This document shows, piece after piece, positions 15,908 through 29,380 of a DNA stretch of 64,000 nt. The translations under genes and the position numbers were made by a program. The DNA is from Streptomyces olindensis (GTDB taxonomy: Bacteria; Actinomycetota; Actinomycetes; Streptomycetales; Streptomycetaceae). The stretch is from the NCBI GenBank assembly GCA_000696115.1, contig JJOH01000003.1:429027-493026 (forward strand), given 5' to 3'. The notes under the pieces are model-generated. The model did no database searches. It worked only from the letters and a program-made list of their open reading frames with translations, and had not been told where the DNA came from. Numbering within the stretch: position 1 is the stretch's first letter; each line of letters begins with the position of its first letter.

Positions 15908-16996
15908 TCACGCCTGCGTGTGGCGGACGCACTCGGTGACGACGTCCCGCAGGCTCCCCGTGCGCTCGAACAGCTCCCGCTGCACCTGGGCGCCGTTGCC
16001 GTCCCGCAGCAGTTCCTCGCACCCGGTCCGGGCCCGCTCCAGGTCACCGGTGTCCGCGAGGGCCTCCTCGACGTGGTCCAGCAGGGCCCGCACGACGGCT
16101 TCAGCAGGCATGCGCCGCATGGTGGCGGGGTGCAGCAGCTCGCCCGCGAGACCGGACCGGGCCGCCTGCCAGTCGGCCAGCCGCAGCAGGCTGACACTGT
16201 GGTCGAGCGGCTCCCGCCCGGCCCGCCACTCGCGCGCCGCGGTCTCCACCAGCCCGCGGACCAGGGTGGCGACCAGCACGGCCGTGCCCGCGTGCAGACA
16301 GACGTCCGAGACCCGGATCTCCACCGTCGGGTACCGCTGGGACAGCCGCGCGTCGAAGTAGATCATCCCGTCGTCGAGGAGGGCGCCGGTGGCCACCATG
16401 TCCGCGATCAGACGGTGGTACCGCTCCGCCGAGCCGAAGATCTCGGTCGGGCCGGCCGACGGCCAGCGCAGCCACACCCGGCTGCGGTAGCTGCTGTACC
16501 CGGAGTCCTTGCCCTGCCAGAACGGCGAGTTCGCGCTGAGCGCCTTCACGACCTGCAGCCAGGGCCGCACCCGGTCGATGACCGCGACGCCCTCCTCGTC
16601 GGAGTCGACGGCCACATGCACATGGCAGCCCAGGACGAGCTGCTCGCGGGTGGCGATGCCGTACTGGTCCGCCATCCACTGGTAGCGCCGGTTGACGCCG
16701 ACGGCGGGGCTGACCGGCAGCGGGGAGGTGGCGAGCGCCGCCACCGTGCAGCCGATCTCCCCGGCGTGCCGGGCGGCCTCCTTGCGGCAGCGGACGATCT
16801 CCGCGCGCAGGGCCTCCATGGACGACTGCGGATGCGTGGCGAACTCCAGCATCTGCTCGTGGAGTTCCTTTTCGAACACGTCCTGTTCCGCGTCGTCCTG
16901 CGCGGCCCGGGCGAGCACCGCCGCGGACAGTGCCCGCGGGTCCCCGGTCTCCGGATCCACCAGGAGGAGTTCCTCCTCCACTCCGACGGTGCGCAC
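15908..16996 (-). CDS. YbdK-type carboxylate-amine ligase (glutamate-cysteine ligase family 2)
   Basis: A 362-residue member of the GCS2 family, which joins a carboxylate to an amine using ATP. The N-terminal signature RTVGVEEELLLVDPETGDPR, the metal-binding region QLVLGCHVHVAVDSDEEGV and the late SQRYPTVEIRVSDVCLHAGT are all present. E. coli YbdK has weak glutamate-cysteine ligase activity. In actinobacteria, which make mycothiol, the real substrate is unclear. The GTG start is at 16996. It lies downstream of glgB on the same strand but is separated from it by a hairpin. Confidence 0.85.
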   Translation of the reverse strand: MRTVGVEEELLLVDPETGDPRALSAAVLARAAQDDAEQDVFEKELHEQMLEFATHPQSSMEALRAEIVRCRKEAARHAGEIGCTVAALATSPLPVSPAVGVNRRYQWMADQYGIATREQLVLGCHVHVAVDSDEEGVAVIDRVRPWLQVVKALSANSPFWQGKDSGYSSYRSRVWLRWPSAGPTEIFGSAERYHRLIADMVATGALLDDGMIYFDARLSQRYPTVEIRVSDVCLHAGTAVLVATLVRGLVETAAREWRAGREPLDHSVSLLRLADWQAARSGLAGELLHPATMRRMPAEAVVRALLDHVEEALADTGDLERARTGCEELLRDGNGAQVQRELFERTGSLRDVVTECVRHTQA

Positions 16997-17030
16997 CCTG
17001 ATGCCCGCCCTTCCCTGCCTGCCGCGTCGA

Positions 17031-17050
17031 CCACCGGGTTCTCCCGGTGG
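17031..17050 (-). terminator. Hairpin after the glgE-treS-pep2-glgB operon
   Basis: CCACCGGG (17031-17038) pairs perfectly with CCCGGTGG (17043-17050) around a 4-base loop. It lies 57 bases past the glgB stop and 35 bases before the YbdK start, so it probably ends the operon. Confidence 0.6.
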
Positions 17051-17106
17051 TACGACCCCCAGTGCCCCTCACAGGCGGGTGGGACACCTGGTCGGGCGGC
17101 AGGACT

Positions 17107-19314
17107 TCACGCAGCGAACGGCGTCAGCCACACGGTGGCCAGCGGCGGCAGCGTGATCCGGACACAGTCGTCCTCCGGCTTGACCGGATCCGCGTTGGTC
17201 ACACCGCTGCCGCCGTAGCGGGTGTCGTCGGTGTTGAGGGTCTCCCGCCAGGCGACGACGTCACCCGGCACCCAGAGGGCGTAGTCGTGCCGGACGACGG
17301 GGGAGAAGTTCGACACGGCCAGCAGCGGGTTGCCCTCGGCGTCGTACCTGAGGAACGCGAAGACGTTGTCGTCGGCGGAGTCCACCGCCACCCACCGGAA
17401 GCCCTCCGGTCGGGTGTCGCACTGCCACAGCGCGGGCGTCGCCCGGTAGACCGCGTTCAGGTCCCGGACGAGATCGCGCATGCCCCGGTGGTCCCCCGCC
17501 GAGTGGTAGCCCTCGTCGAGCAGCCACCACTCCGGCCCGTGCTCCACGGACCACTCCGCTCCCTGTGCGAACTCCTGCCCCATGAACAGCAGCTGCTTGC
17601 CGGGGTGGCTCCACATGAAGCCGAGGTAGGCGCGGACGTTCGCGCGCCGCTGCCACCAGTCGCCCGGCATCTTCGACACCAGCGCCTGCTTGCCGTGCAC
17701 GACCTCGTCGTGGGAGATCGGCAGCACGTAGTTCTCGCTGTAGGCGTACACCATCGAGAACGTCATCTCGTGGTGGTGGTACTTGCGGTGCACCGGCTCC
17801 TTGGAGATGTACTCCAGCGAGTCGTGCATCCAGCCCATGTTCCACTTCAGCCCGAAACCGAGCCCGCCGGTGTCGGTGGGCCGGGTCACCCCGCCCCAGG
17901 CGGTGGACTCCTCGGCGATCGTGACGACACCGGGGGCCCGCCGGTACACGGTCGCGTTCATCTCCTGAAGGAACGCCATGGCCGCCAGGTCCTCCCGGCC
18001 GCCGTAGGCGTTGGGCTCCCACTGGCCGTCCTCACGCGAGTAGTCGAGGTAGAGCATGGAGGCGACCGCGTCCACGCGCAGCCCGTCGATGTGGAACTCC
18101 TCGCACCAGTACACGGCGTTGGCCACGAGGAAGTTGCGCACCTCGGTGCGGCCGAAGTCGAACTCGTACGTGCCCCAGTCCGGGTGCTCGGCGCGCCGCT
18201 CGTTCCCGGGCTCGTACAGCGGGTCCCCGTCGAAGCGGGCCAGCGCCCAGTCGTCCTTCGGGAAGTGCGCCGGCACCCAGTCCATGATCACGCCGAGGCC
18301 GGCCCGGTGGCAGGCGTCGACGAAGTACCGGAAGTCGTCCGGGGAGCCCAGCCGCGCGGTCGGCGCGTAGAAACCGGTGACCTGGTAGCCCCAGGAGCCG
18401 TGGAAGGGATGCTCGGCGACCGGCATCAGCTCCACGTGCGTGAAGCCGAGGTCCTTGACGTAGCGCGGCAGTTCCTCGGCCAGCTGCCGGTAGGTCAGCC
18501 CCGGGCGCCAGGACGGCAGGTGCACCTCGTACACCGAGAACGGCGCCTCGTGCACGGGCGTGTCGGCGCGGTGCGCCATCCACTCGGCGTCGCCCCACTC
18601 GTAGTGCGAAGAGGTGACGATCGACGCCGTGTTGGGCGGCTCCTCGGCGCGGCGGGCCATCGGGTCCGCCTTGAGGAAGCGGTGGCCGTACCGGGAGTGG
18701 ATCTCGAACTTGTAGGCGGTGCCCTCGCCGACGCCCGGCAGGAACAGCTCCCATACGCCGGACGCGCCCAGCGAGCGCATCGGGAACTGGGTCCCGTCCC
18801 AGTACGTGAAGTCGGTGGCGACGCGCACGCCCTGCGCGTTCGGCGCCCACACCGTGAACCGGGTGCCGGGCACGCCCTCGTGGGTCATCGGCTGCGCGCC
18901 GAGCGCCTGCCACAGCTGCTCGTGCCGGCCCTCGCGGATCAGGTGCAGGTCGAGCTCGCCGAGCGCGGGCAGGAACCGGTACGGGTCGTGCACCTCCTGC
19001 TCACCGCCGTCGTACGCCACGTGCAGCGTGTACGCGGGGATCGCGTCCAGGGGCAGCACGGCCGAGAAGAGGCCGTCGCCCTCCGAGGCGAGGGCCGTGC
19101 GGCGCCCGTCGATCACCACGCTCACGGAGCGGGCGAAGGGGCGCAGCGCCCGGAACACGATCCCGCCGGGGACCGGGTGGGCGCCCAGCAGCGCGTGCGG
19201 ATCGTGGTGGGCGCCCGCCAGCAGGCGTCCCCGGTCCTCCGTGCCCAGCGCGGGCGCGGTGGTGCTCGGGACCGGGCCGGACGGCTCCGGGATTGAGGTG
19301 TCTCGCAGGGCCAC
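17107..19314 (-). CDS. glgB: 1,4-alpha-glucan branching enzyme
   Basis: A 735-residue GH13 enzyme that introduces alpha-1,6 branches into the glucan made by GlgE. Two N-terminal CBM48-like modules (about 30-220) precede the catalytic barrel. The nucleophile lies in [20 protein letters not shown], the acid/base glutamate in [14 protein letters not shown] and the third acidic residue in [12 protein letters not shown]. The GTG at 19314 starts 3 bases after the pep2 stop, with GAGGAG inside the pep2 end. It is the last gene of the four-gene operon. Confidence 0.95.
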   Translation of the reverse strand: MALRDTSIPEPSGPVPSTTAPALGTEDRGRLLAGAHHDPHALLGAHPVPGGIVFRALRPFARSVSVVIDGRRTALASEGDGLFSAVLPLDAIPAYTLHVAYDGGEQEVHDPYRFLPALGELDLHLIREGRHEQLWQALGAQPMTHEGVPGTRFTVWAPNAQGVRVATDFTYWDGTQFPMRSLGASGVWELFLPGVGEGTAYKFEIHSRYGHRFLKADPMARRAEEPPNTASIVTSSHYEWGDAEWMAHRADTPVHEAPFSVYEVHLPSWRPGLTYRQLAEELPRYVKDLGFTHVELMPVAEHPFHGSWGYQVTGFYAPTARLGSPDDFRYFVDACHRAGLGVIMDWVPAHFPKDDWALARFDGDPLYEPGNERRAEHPDWGTYEFDFGRTEVRNFLVANAVYWCEEFHIDGLRVDAVASMLYLDYSREDGQWEPNAYGGREDLAAMAFLQEMNATVYRRAPGVVTIAEESTAWGGVTRPTDTGGLGFGLKWNMGWMHDSLEYISKEPVHRKYHHHEMTFSMVYAYSENYVLPISHDEVVHGKQALVSKMPGDWWQRRANVRAYLGFMWSHPGKQLLFMGQEFAQGAEWSVEHGPEWWLLDEGYHSAGDHRGMRDLVRDLNAVYRATPALWQCDTRPEGFRWVAVDSADDNVFAFLRYDAEGNPLLAVSNFSPVVRHDYALWVPGDVVAWRETLNTDDTRYGGSGVTNADPVKPEDDCVRITLPPLATVWLTPFAA

Positions 19315-19317
19315 GGC

Positions 19318-20688
19318 TCAGTCTCCTCTCACGGCAAGGCGCTCGATCGCCGCCATCGGTGCAGGCAGCCAGTCGGGGCGGTGCCGTGCCTCGTACAGCA
19401 CCTCGTACACGGCCCGGTCCGTCTCGTAGGCGCGGAGCAGTCCGTGCTTCTTGCGGGGGTCCCAGCCGGCGCGGCCGGCGTAGCCCGCGCAGTAGGCCTC
19501 GCGGCAGCGGCGGGCCCACTGCGGGCGCCAGGGGCGGCGCTGCCGGGCGGCGTAGTCGAAGGAGCGCAGCATCCCGGCGATGTCCCGCACGGGGGAGTGG
19601 GCGCTGCGCCGTTCGGAGAGCGGCCGGGACGGCTCGCCTTCGAAGTCGATGACGAACCACTCGCGTCCGGCCCGCAGCACCTGCCCCAGGTGCAGGTCGC
19701 CGTGGATGCGCTGCGCGGGCGGACCGGCGTCGCAGGTGGCCAGGGCGGCGAACGCGGCCCGCAGGCCCGGCACGAACGGCTGGAGCGCGGGCACGCAGTG
19801 CGCGGCGGCGGTCAGGCGCTCGTTCATCGCGGCGGCCGTCCGCCCGTTCTCGCCCGGCTCGCCGACCGGGAAGGCCGAGGCCAGCGCGAGGTGCACCTCG
19901 GCCGTGGCGGCGCCCAGCGCGCGGGCGTGGGCCGTGAAGTCGTCCCCGGCGGCCAGCGCGTGCAGCGCCAGCGTCCAGCCGTCGGAGGCGTCCCGCAGAT
20001 ACGGCTGGAGCACGCCGAGGGTGGCCTTGAACGGGTGCTTCGTCTGGAACCAGGCCACGGGCGCCGGGACGCGGTGGCAGCCCTGGCGGGCCAGCGCCCC
20101 CGGCACCTCCAGGTCCGGGTTGACGCCGGGCTGGATGCGCCGGAAGACCTTGAGGATGTACTCGTCGCCGTACACCAGCGAGGAGTTGGACTGCTCGGCG
20201 TCCAGCAGCCGTGGCACCAGTCCGGCGGGCACCTGCTGGTCCGCGTCGCAGTCGAAGCGCAGCGGGCCCGCGGTGCCGGGGTGCCGCAGCCGGTCCAGCA
20301 GGAGCTGGGCCGAACGGGGGTCGTGCAGCGCGTCGTAGACGGTCAGACCGGCCAGCGGCCCGTCCTGCACCTGCCCGATGAGCGCCCGCCCGAGGCGCGG
20401 CGACGGATGCTCCCGTACGCCGAGCAGCAGCTGGTAGCAGTCGCCGGCCGGGGGCGCCCATCCGGGGGAGGGCACGCCCGTGTGGCCGGCGTGGCCGGCG
20501 TGGACCAGCAGGTGGAGACAGCCCGGGAAGAGCTCGGTCATCGACAGCAGGCCGAGTTCCGTGACGGGCCGGTCCTTGCCCGCGAACCAGCGCTGCCGCG
20601 GCAGCCAGTCGCGCAGGAGCCCGCCGAGCGACTCCATGGGCTCGGCCAGGCGCGTGAGGCTCGGGCGGAGGGATGCGGTCTTCGGCAT
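19318..20688 (-). CDS. pep2: Maltokinase (Pep2/Mak)
   Basis: A 456-residue aminoglycoside-kinase-fold enzyme that makes maltose-1-phosphate from maltose and ATP, the donor used by GlgE. The catalytic loop QRIHGDLHLGQVLRAG and the metal-binding WFVIDFEGEPSRP are clear. The N-terminal cap has RQRWFAGKDRPV. GGAGG precedes the ATG at 20688 by 7 bases; the in-frame GTG two codons earlier is too close to it. It follows treS by 28 bases. Unlike some actinobacteria, TreS and maltokinase are separate chains here. Confidence 0.93.
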   Translation of the reverse strand: MPKTASLRPSLTRLAEPMESLGGLLRDWLPRQRWFAGKDRPVTELGLLSMTELFPGCLHLLVHAGHAGHTGVPSPGWAPPAGDCYQLLLGVREHPSPRLGRALIGQVQDGPLAGLTVYDALHDPRSAQLLLDRLRHPGTAGPLRFDCDADQQVPAGLVPRLLDAEQSNSSLVYGDEYILKVFRRIQPGVNPDLEVPGALARQGCHRVPAPVAWFQTKHPFKATLGVLQPYLRDASDGWTLALHALAAGDDFTAHARALGAATAEVHLALASAFPVGEPGENGRTAAAMNERLTAAAHCVPALQPFVPGLRAAFAALATCDAGPPAQRIHGDLHLGQVLRAGREWFVIDFEGEPSRPLSERRSAHSPVRDIAGMLRSFDYAARQRRPWRPQWARRCREAYCAGYAGRAGWDPRKKHGLLRAYETDRAVYEVLYEARHRPDWLPAPMAAIERLAVRGD

Positions 20689-20716
20689 GGTCACGCCTCC
20701 TTTCGTCGGCGCATGC

Positions 20717-22431
<1,715 letters not shown>

Positions 22432-22435
<4 letters not shown>

Positions 22436-24429
22436 GACGTTCCTGCCCCTCCGTTCCCTTGCGCGGCGGGCGGCGACTGGACGTGGAAGACGTGTGCGGG
22501 AGCCCGCCCCGGCTCCAGGCGCACGTAGTTGCTGCGGCCCCAGTGGTAGGTCTCGCCGGTGAGCTCGTCGCGCACCGGCACCGACGCGTGCCAGTCCAGG
22601 CCGAGTTGCGGCATGTCCAACGAGACCGTGGCCTCCTGGGCGTGGTGCGGGTCGAGGTTGGCGACCACGAGGACGACGTCGGATCCGGTGCGCTTGCTGT
22701 ACGCGATGAGCGCGTCGTTGTCGGTGGGGTGGAAGCGCAGGTTCCTGAGTCGGTGCAGCGCGGGGTGGGCGCGGCGGATGGTGTTGAGCCGGGTCAGCAG
22801 CGGGGTGATGGTGCGGCCCTGGCGTTCGGCGGTCTCCCAGTCTCGGGGCCTGAGCTGGTACTTCTCCGAGTCGAGGTACTCCTCGCTGCCCTCGCGCAGC
22901 GGGGTGTTCTCGCACAGTTCGTAGCCGGAGTAGACGCCCCAGGTCGGAGAGAGGGTCGCGGCCAGGACGGCGCGGACCTCGAAGGCGGGCCGGCCGCCGT
23001 GCTGGAGGTAGGCGTGCAGGATGTCGGGGGTGTTGGCGAAGAAGTTCGGCCGCATGTAACTGGCGGCCTCGCCCGACAGCTCCGTCAGGTACTCGGTCAG
23101 CTCCTCCTTGGTGTTGCGCCAGGTGAAGTAGGTGTAGGACTGCTGGAAGCCGATCTGGGCCAGGGTGTGCATCATCGCCGGGCGGGTGAACGCCTCGGCC
23201 AGGAAGATCACATCGGGATCGGTGCGGTTGATGTCCGCGATCACCCGCTCCCAGAACACCACCGGCTTGGTGTGCGGGTTGTCCACGCGGAAGATCCGCA
23301 CCCCGCAGTCCATCCAGTGCCGCAGCACCCGCAGCGTCTCGGCGACCAGGCCGTCCATGTCCGCGTCGAAAGCGATGGGGTAGATGTCCTGGTACTTCTT
23401 CGGCGGGTTCTCGGCGTAGGCGATGGTGCCGTCGGGGCGGTGGTGGAACCACTCGGGGTGTTTCTGCACCCAGGGGTGGTCCGGGGAGCACTGCAGGGCG
23501 AAGTCGAGGGCGATCTCCAGGCCGAGTTCGCGGGCCTTGCCGACGAACCAGGTGAAGTCCTCCAGGGTGCCCAGGTCGGGGTGGACGGCGTCGTGGCCGC
23601 CCTCCGGGGAGCCGATCGCCCAGGGCACGCCGACGTCGTCGGGGCCGGGGGAGAGGGTGTTGTTCTTGCCCTTGCGGAAGGTGGTGCCGATGGGGTGGAT
23701 CGGCGGCAGGTAGACCACGTCGAAGCCCATCGCGGCGATCGCGGGCAGCCGCCGGGCGGCGGTGCGGAACGTGCCGTGGGGCTGGTCGGGGGTGCCCTCG
23801 GAGCGGGGGAAGAACTCGTACCAGGAGCCGTACAGCGCCCGCTCGCGCTCCACGAGCAGGGGCAGCGGCTCGGAGGTGGTGACCAGGTCCCGCAGGGGAT
23901 GCCGGGCCAGGACCGCGTCCACCTCCGGCGTCAACGCCGCCGCCAGGCGCGCGGCCGGGGCCAGCGTGTCGTCGCGCAGGGCCCGAGCCGCCGCGAGCAG
24001 CACACCGCGGCCGGCCTCCTTCGGTACGCCGGCCGCCGCCCGCTCGTACAGGTCTGCGCCCTCCTCCAGAACCAGGCCGGGGTCGATGCCGGCCGGGACC
24101 TTTATGCCCGCCGTGTGACGCCAGGTGGCCACCGGATCGCTCCAGGCCTCCACCCGGTACGTCCAGCGGCCGACGGCGTCCGCGGTCACCTCGGCGCCCC
24201 AGCGGTCCGTCCCCGGCGCCAGCTCCCGCATCGGCGTCCACGGGCCGGGGCGGCCCTCGGGATCCTTCAGCACGACATTGGCGGCCACCGCGTCGTGCCC
24301 CTCCCGGAACACGGTGGCGGTGACCTCGAACGTCTCTCCCACGACCGCCTTGGCCGGCCGGTTGCCGCTCTCCACGGCCGGGCGGACATCCCGTACCGGG
24401 ATACGGCCGATGGCCCGGGTCCTACTCAT
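22432..24429 (-). CDS. glgE: Alpha-1,4-glucan:maltose-1-phosphate maltosyltransferase
   Basis: A 665-residue GH13 enzyme that extends alpha-glucan with maltosyl units from maltose-1-phosphate. An N-terminal beta-domain (about 1-120) precedes the barrel. The nucleophile aspartate lies in [18 protein letters not shown], and the acid/base glutamate in [33 protein letters not shown] is a GlgE hallmark. GGAGGTGAGG lies directly before the ATG at 24429; an upstream in-frame GTG at 24444 overlaps that ribosome site and is rejected. It is the first gene of the operon, 73 bases after a DUF5133 gene on the same strand. Named pep1 in older Streptomyces literature. Confidence 0.95.
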
Positions 24430-24456
24430 GATCCTCACCTCCACCGTGCTCGGAAG

Positions 24457-24473
24457 CCGGGCCGCAAGCCCGG
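24457..24473 (-). terminator. Small hairpin between DUF5133 gene and glgE
   Basis: CCGGGC (24457-24462) and GCCCGG (24468-24473) form a 6-bp stem with a 5-base loop, 28 bases before the glgE ATG. It could end the DUF5133 transcript or attenuate read-through into glgE; the stem is short. Confidence 0.4.
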
Positions 24474-24502
24474 TTCGGGGGACAAGAAGTGCGCGAAGGC
24501 CG

Positions 24503-24859
24503 TTACCTTCCCGCCGGGGAACGCCGCTCGGCCGCGGCGGCTCGTCGCTCGGCCGCCGGGGAGCGCCGCTCCACCGCCGACGGTCTTCGTCCGACCGCTG
24601 CGGCCGGACGCGGCCGTTCGTCCTGCTCCTGCGGACAGGCTTCCGGCAGAGAGGCGACCTGGTTCGTGCGCAGGTACTGCTCCGCCGCGTCCGCCGCCTC
24701 CCGGGCGCACCGCTTGCCCATCAGCACGCAGAGCGTGTAGCCGGAGTCCTCGAACGTGGTCCGCACCGTGCGGTCGTTCGGTGCCGCGAGCATCACGCGT
24801 TCCCAGGCCCGGTAACGCCGCAACTGCCGGGCGACTTCGGCTTTGGCGGGTAGCAGCAT
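24503..24859 (-). CDS. DUF5133 domain-containing protein
   Basis: A 118-residue protein. Residues 1-72 (MLLPAKAEVARQLRRYRAWE and the core SGYTLCVLMGKRCAREAADA) are a DUF5133 domain. The remaining 40 residues are a low-complexity tail rich in A, E, R and S with repeated ERRSPA. The ATG at 24859 has GAAAGG about 11 bases upstream and matches the family start; the frame runs further up without homology. It lies upstream of glgE on the same strand. The function is unknown; compare the 87-residue paralogue at 401-664. Confidence 0.8.
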   Translation of the reverse strand: MLLPAKAEVARQLRRYRAWERVMLAAPNDRTVRTTFEDSGYTLCVLMGKRCAREAADAAEQYLRTNQVASLPEACPQEQDERPRPAAAVGRRPSAVERRSPAAERRAAAAERRSPAGR

Positions 24860-25045
24860 GGCGCCGATCACCTTTCGGGCTCGAGGGGCACGGTCTCCCG
24901 ACGGTCGGACGGCGGCCGTGCCCACAGCGGCACGGACCCGTAACGGCGATCGAGTTCTTCACACATGGTGCACGGGTGACGACGCAGCGTCTTGTTGGAT
25001 CTTCAACCAGTAGGGGTTCGGCGGCGTCGTGCGGGCCCTCAGAGT

Positions 25046-25077
25046 GTGCTCACTTGGGTGCTCACATGTGTGCTCCA
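25046..25077. promoter_or_regulatory. Three GTGCTC direct repeats at exact 12-bp spacing
   Basis: GTGCTCAC occurs at 25046-25053 and 25058-25065, and GTGCTCCA at 25070-25077. The exact 12-bp period, close to one helical turn, suggests cooperative binding of a regulator on one face of the DNA. The 374-base divergent gap (24860-25233) holds these repeats, the palindrome at 25119-25133 and the inverted repeat GTTG-N6-CAAC near 25004. No small gene is seen in it. Confidence 0.4.
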
Positions 25078-25118
25078 CCGCCTCAACCGTGCGCTCGTGT
25101 TGCACGAACGGGCTAGCA

Positions 25119-25133
25119 CCCTCAGGCTGAGGG
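25119..25133. promoter_or_regulatory. 15-bp palindrome upstream of the ATPase-glgX pair
   Basis: CCCTCAGGCTGAGGG reads as two perfect 7-base arms around one central base. It lies 100 bases before the ATG at 25234, beyond a coding start and in a divergent promoter region, so an operator is more likely than a terminator. Confidence 0.4.
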
Positions 25134-25233
25134 TGACTCAGAAGCGATACGCGCTCACGTTCCGTGTTCGGGGCTCGTCCCGCAGGACCGCGGGAGCGAG
25201 GAGGAGCTGAGCTTCGCGGTGAGGAGCCGACCG

Positions 25234-25742
25234 ATGAAGACCGCAGTGCCCTGCTACTACCACCTCGACGTGGAAGTCAGCCCGGAACGGGTGGGACAGG
25301 TCAGCCGCATTCTGGCCGCTCACCTGAGGTTCTGGGACCTGGACAACCTGGTCCAGCCCGTCTGCGGCGGTGCCGAGATGCTGCTCAAGGCCATCGACGA
25401 ACACGCCACGGACAAGAACACGTCGATCGAGATGTGGTGGAACGGGCAGCACCTGATCACCGCCATCGGGGACAACGACCGCGCCCTGCGTCCGGACCAG
25501 GAGCTGCGTGGCTGCCTGGAGCACCTCGCGGCGATGAGCGACGGCTGGGGCTGCTGCGCCACCGAGACCGGCAGCAAGGTCATCTGGTTCTCGCAGCGCG
25601 CCCGCGCCGGCGAACGCGTCCCGCTGGTGCCGACCGCGCCCGCCCCGCAGGAGCGCGAGGGCCTGGAGGTGCCCCGCGAGGAGCGCGTCGCGCAGCTGGC
25701 CGGCCCCGCCAGTACGCCGGACGAGGTCCTGGAGGAGGCCCG

Positions 25743-25746
<4 letters not shown>
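25234..25746 (+). CDS. ATP-binding HATPase-fold regulatory protein coupled to glgX
   Basis: A 170-residue soluble protein. The middle part, [20 protein letters not shown] followed by [20 protein letters not shown], resembles the N and G1 boxes of RsbW-type HATPase proteins. The kinase boxes are degenerate, so it may bind ATP or partner proteins without phosphorylating them. The C-terminus is proline-rich. AGGAG lies 8 bases before the ATG at 25234. Its stop overlaps the glgX start (GTGA). Proteins of this kind are known in Streptomyces next to glycogen genes, from memory. The role is unknown. Confidence 0.7.
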
Positions 25747-27899
<2,153 letters not shown>

Positions 27900-27947
27900 C
27901 GGACGACGGCTGCTCCTGGACGACGACATCCTGGATGCCCAGGTCAG

Positions 27948-28751
27948 TCAGCGGTCCCGGCGTGCCGTCACCGTGAACTGGGCGCCGTCGTGGTCGCGCA
28001 GCACCGCCTCGTCGCTGCCCTTGGACAGCACGCTGCCGCCGTGCAGCTCCGCGGCCCGGGCGCAGGCCTCCACGTCGTCCACGGTGAAGTGGACCTGCCA
28101 GTGCGGCCGGATGGTGGGGTCGGGGGCCGCCTCCAGCGCGCCCGACTCGATCCGCGCCACCACGTCACCGCGGCTGCGCAGCACGACCTCGCCGCCCTCG
28201 TAGTGCACCTCGCAGCAGCCGGGCCGCTCCGACGCCCAGTCGAGGACCTCGCCGTAGAAGATCGCCGCGTCGAAGGCGTCCCGGGTGTGCAGCGTGATGA
28301 AGGCCGGCTGCGCGTTGCGCCAGGTCTCCCAGTCCGTGAAGAGGTCGCCCTCCCAGATCCCGAACGTCGCCCCGTCCCGGTCGGCGAGCAGTGCCGCCCG
28401 CCCCGGCGGCAGCGAGATCGGCCCGACGGCGACCGTGCCCATGCGCTCCTGCACCCGGGCCACCGCGTCGTCCGCGCTGCGCACCGCGAAGTACGGCGTC
28501 CAGGCCACCGCCATCTGCCACATGGTCGCCACCCCCGCGATCCCGGCCACCGGCGAGCCGTCGGCCAGCGCGATCCGGAACCGGTCGCCGAGCTTGGCCG
28601 GCCGCCACTGCCAGCCCAGCACGGCCCCGTAGAACTCCTCGGTCGCCTTGACGTCCCGGCTGGTCAGACTCACCCAGCAGGGCGCGCCGAACACGGAGTG
28701 TGATGAGACGACGTCCTTCGTGCCAAAGGAAGTGGGCATGTCGTGGTTCAT
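27948..28751 (-). CDS. VOC family protein (two glyoxalase-like domains)
   Basis: A 267-residue protein with two vicinal-oxygen-chelate modules, about residues 20-135 (GAPCWVSLTSRDVKATEEFY) and 145-265 (PAFITLHTRDAFDAAIFYGE). It resembles the bacterial hydroxylase/dioxygenase-like proteins annotated from antibiotic-producing actinomycetes; no specific reaction can be assigned. The ATG at 28751 was chosen; a second ATG at 28739 is possible. Upstream, a near-ideal stress promoter (28839-28862) suggests control by a SigB-type factor. It converges on glgX. Confidence 0.85.
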   Translation of the reverse strand: MNHDMPTSFGTKDVVSSHSVFGAPCWVSLTSRDVKATEEFYGAVLGWQWRPAKLGDRFRIALADGSPVAGIAGVATMWQMAVAWTPYFAVRSADDAVARVQERMGTVAVGPISLPPGRAALLADRDGATFGIWEGDLFTDWETWRNAQPAFITLHTRDAFDAAIFYGEVLDWASERPGCCEVHYEGGEVVLRSRGDVVARIESGALEAAPDPTIRPHWQVHFTVDDVEACARAAELHGGSVLSKGSDEAVLRDHDGAQFTVTARRDR

Positions 28752-28838
28752 GGCAGTCGCGTCCTGATCTCGTCGGCCTGGCAGACACCGGAGGAATGAC
28801 ACCAGTGTCCAACCGGAACCGCTGTGGGCGCCTGCCGA

Positions 28839-28862
28839 GTACCCCGGCGGCGGCGCCGAAAC
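28839..28862 (-). promoter_or_regulatory. SigB-type promoter for the VOC gene
   Basis: On the minus strand GTTT (28862-28859), a 14-base spacer and GGGTAC (28844-28839) match the Streptomyces SigB consensus GNNT-N14-16-GGGTAY exactly. The predicted transcript start is about 80 bases before the ATG at 28751. Confidence 0.6.
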
Positions 28863-29002
28863 GATGTCGTGAACCGGCCGGTCCGCCCCGGTGGCAGCGG
28901 GCGCGCCGAGTGACGACGATGGATGGGTCGGACACTGTGTCAGGGCACTCAAGCACCTGGTGGGGCCCTGGCGGCAGCGGCGCACCGGACCCGGAGGTGA
29001 CC

Positions 29003-29344
29003 ATGCCCACGGACGGGGGCTCGGAGCGGATCTTCGAGCTGCAGGAGGAAGTCCAGCAGCTGAAGGAGGCGGTCGTCTCCCACGCCGTCGTGGACCAGGC
29101 GATCGGGATGGTCGTGGCGCTCGGCCGGGTCTCGCCCGACCAGGGATGGGCCGTGCTGAAGGAGGTCTCCCAGCACACCAACATCAAGCTGCGCAACGTC
29201 GCGGAACTGATCATCATCTGGGGGCGCACCGGCGTGATGCCCGAGGAGATACGGGCCGAACTGGAGGACGCCCTCGACCGCGCCGGACCGACCCAGATCC
29301 CCGGCGCACCGCCCGAACTCCCGGGAACGCCGCCGGAGGCCTGA
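29003..29344 (+). CDS. ANTAR domain-containing protein
   Basis: A 113-residue protein. A short coiled coil (about 10-25, ERIFELQEEVQQLKEAVVSH) leads into an ANTAR domain (about 25-80) with VVDQAIGMVVALGRVSPDQG and NIKLRNVAELIIIWGR. ANTAR domains bind paired RNA hairpins in leaders and prevent termination. No sensor domain is fused. GGAGGT (28993-28998) lies 4 bases before the ATG at 29003; the frame stays open further upstream, but no other start is supported. It converges on the sigma factor gene. Confidence 0.83.
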   Translation: MPTDGGSERIFELQEEVQQLKEAVVSHAVVDQAIGMVVALGRVSPDQGWAVLKEVSQHTNIKLRNVAELIIIWGRTGVMPEEIRAELEDALDRAGPTQIPGAPPELPGTPPEA

Positions 29345-29357
29345 TCCTCCGGCGGCG
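29328..29357. terminator. Hairpin overlapping the ANTAR gene stop
   Basis: The arms 29328-29339 (CGCCGCCGGAGG) and 29346-29357 form a perfect 12-bp stem with a 6-base loop that contains the TGA stop. It lies between convergent genes and can terminate both. Confidence 0.7.
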
Positions 29358-29380
29358 CCGGCTCCTCCCGGCCCCCGTGC

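Noticed and set aside
24429..24444. Upstream GTG as the glgE start
   Set aside because: It overlaps the GGAGGTGAGG ribosome site that serves the ATG at 24429.
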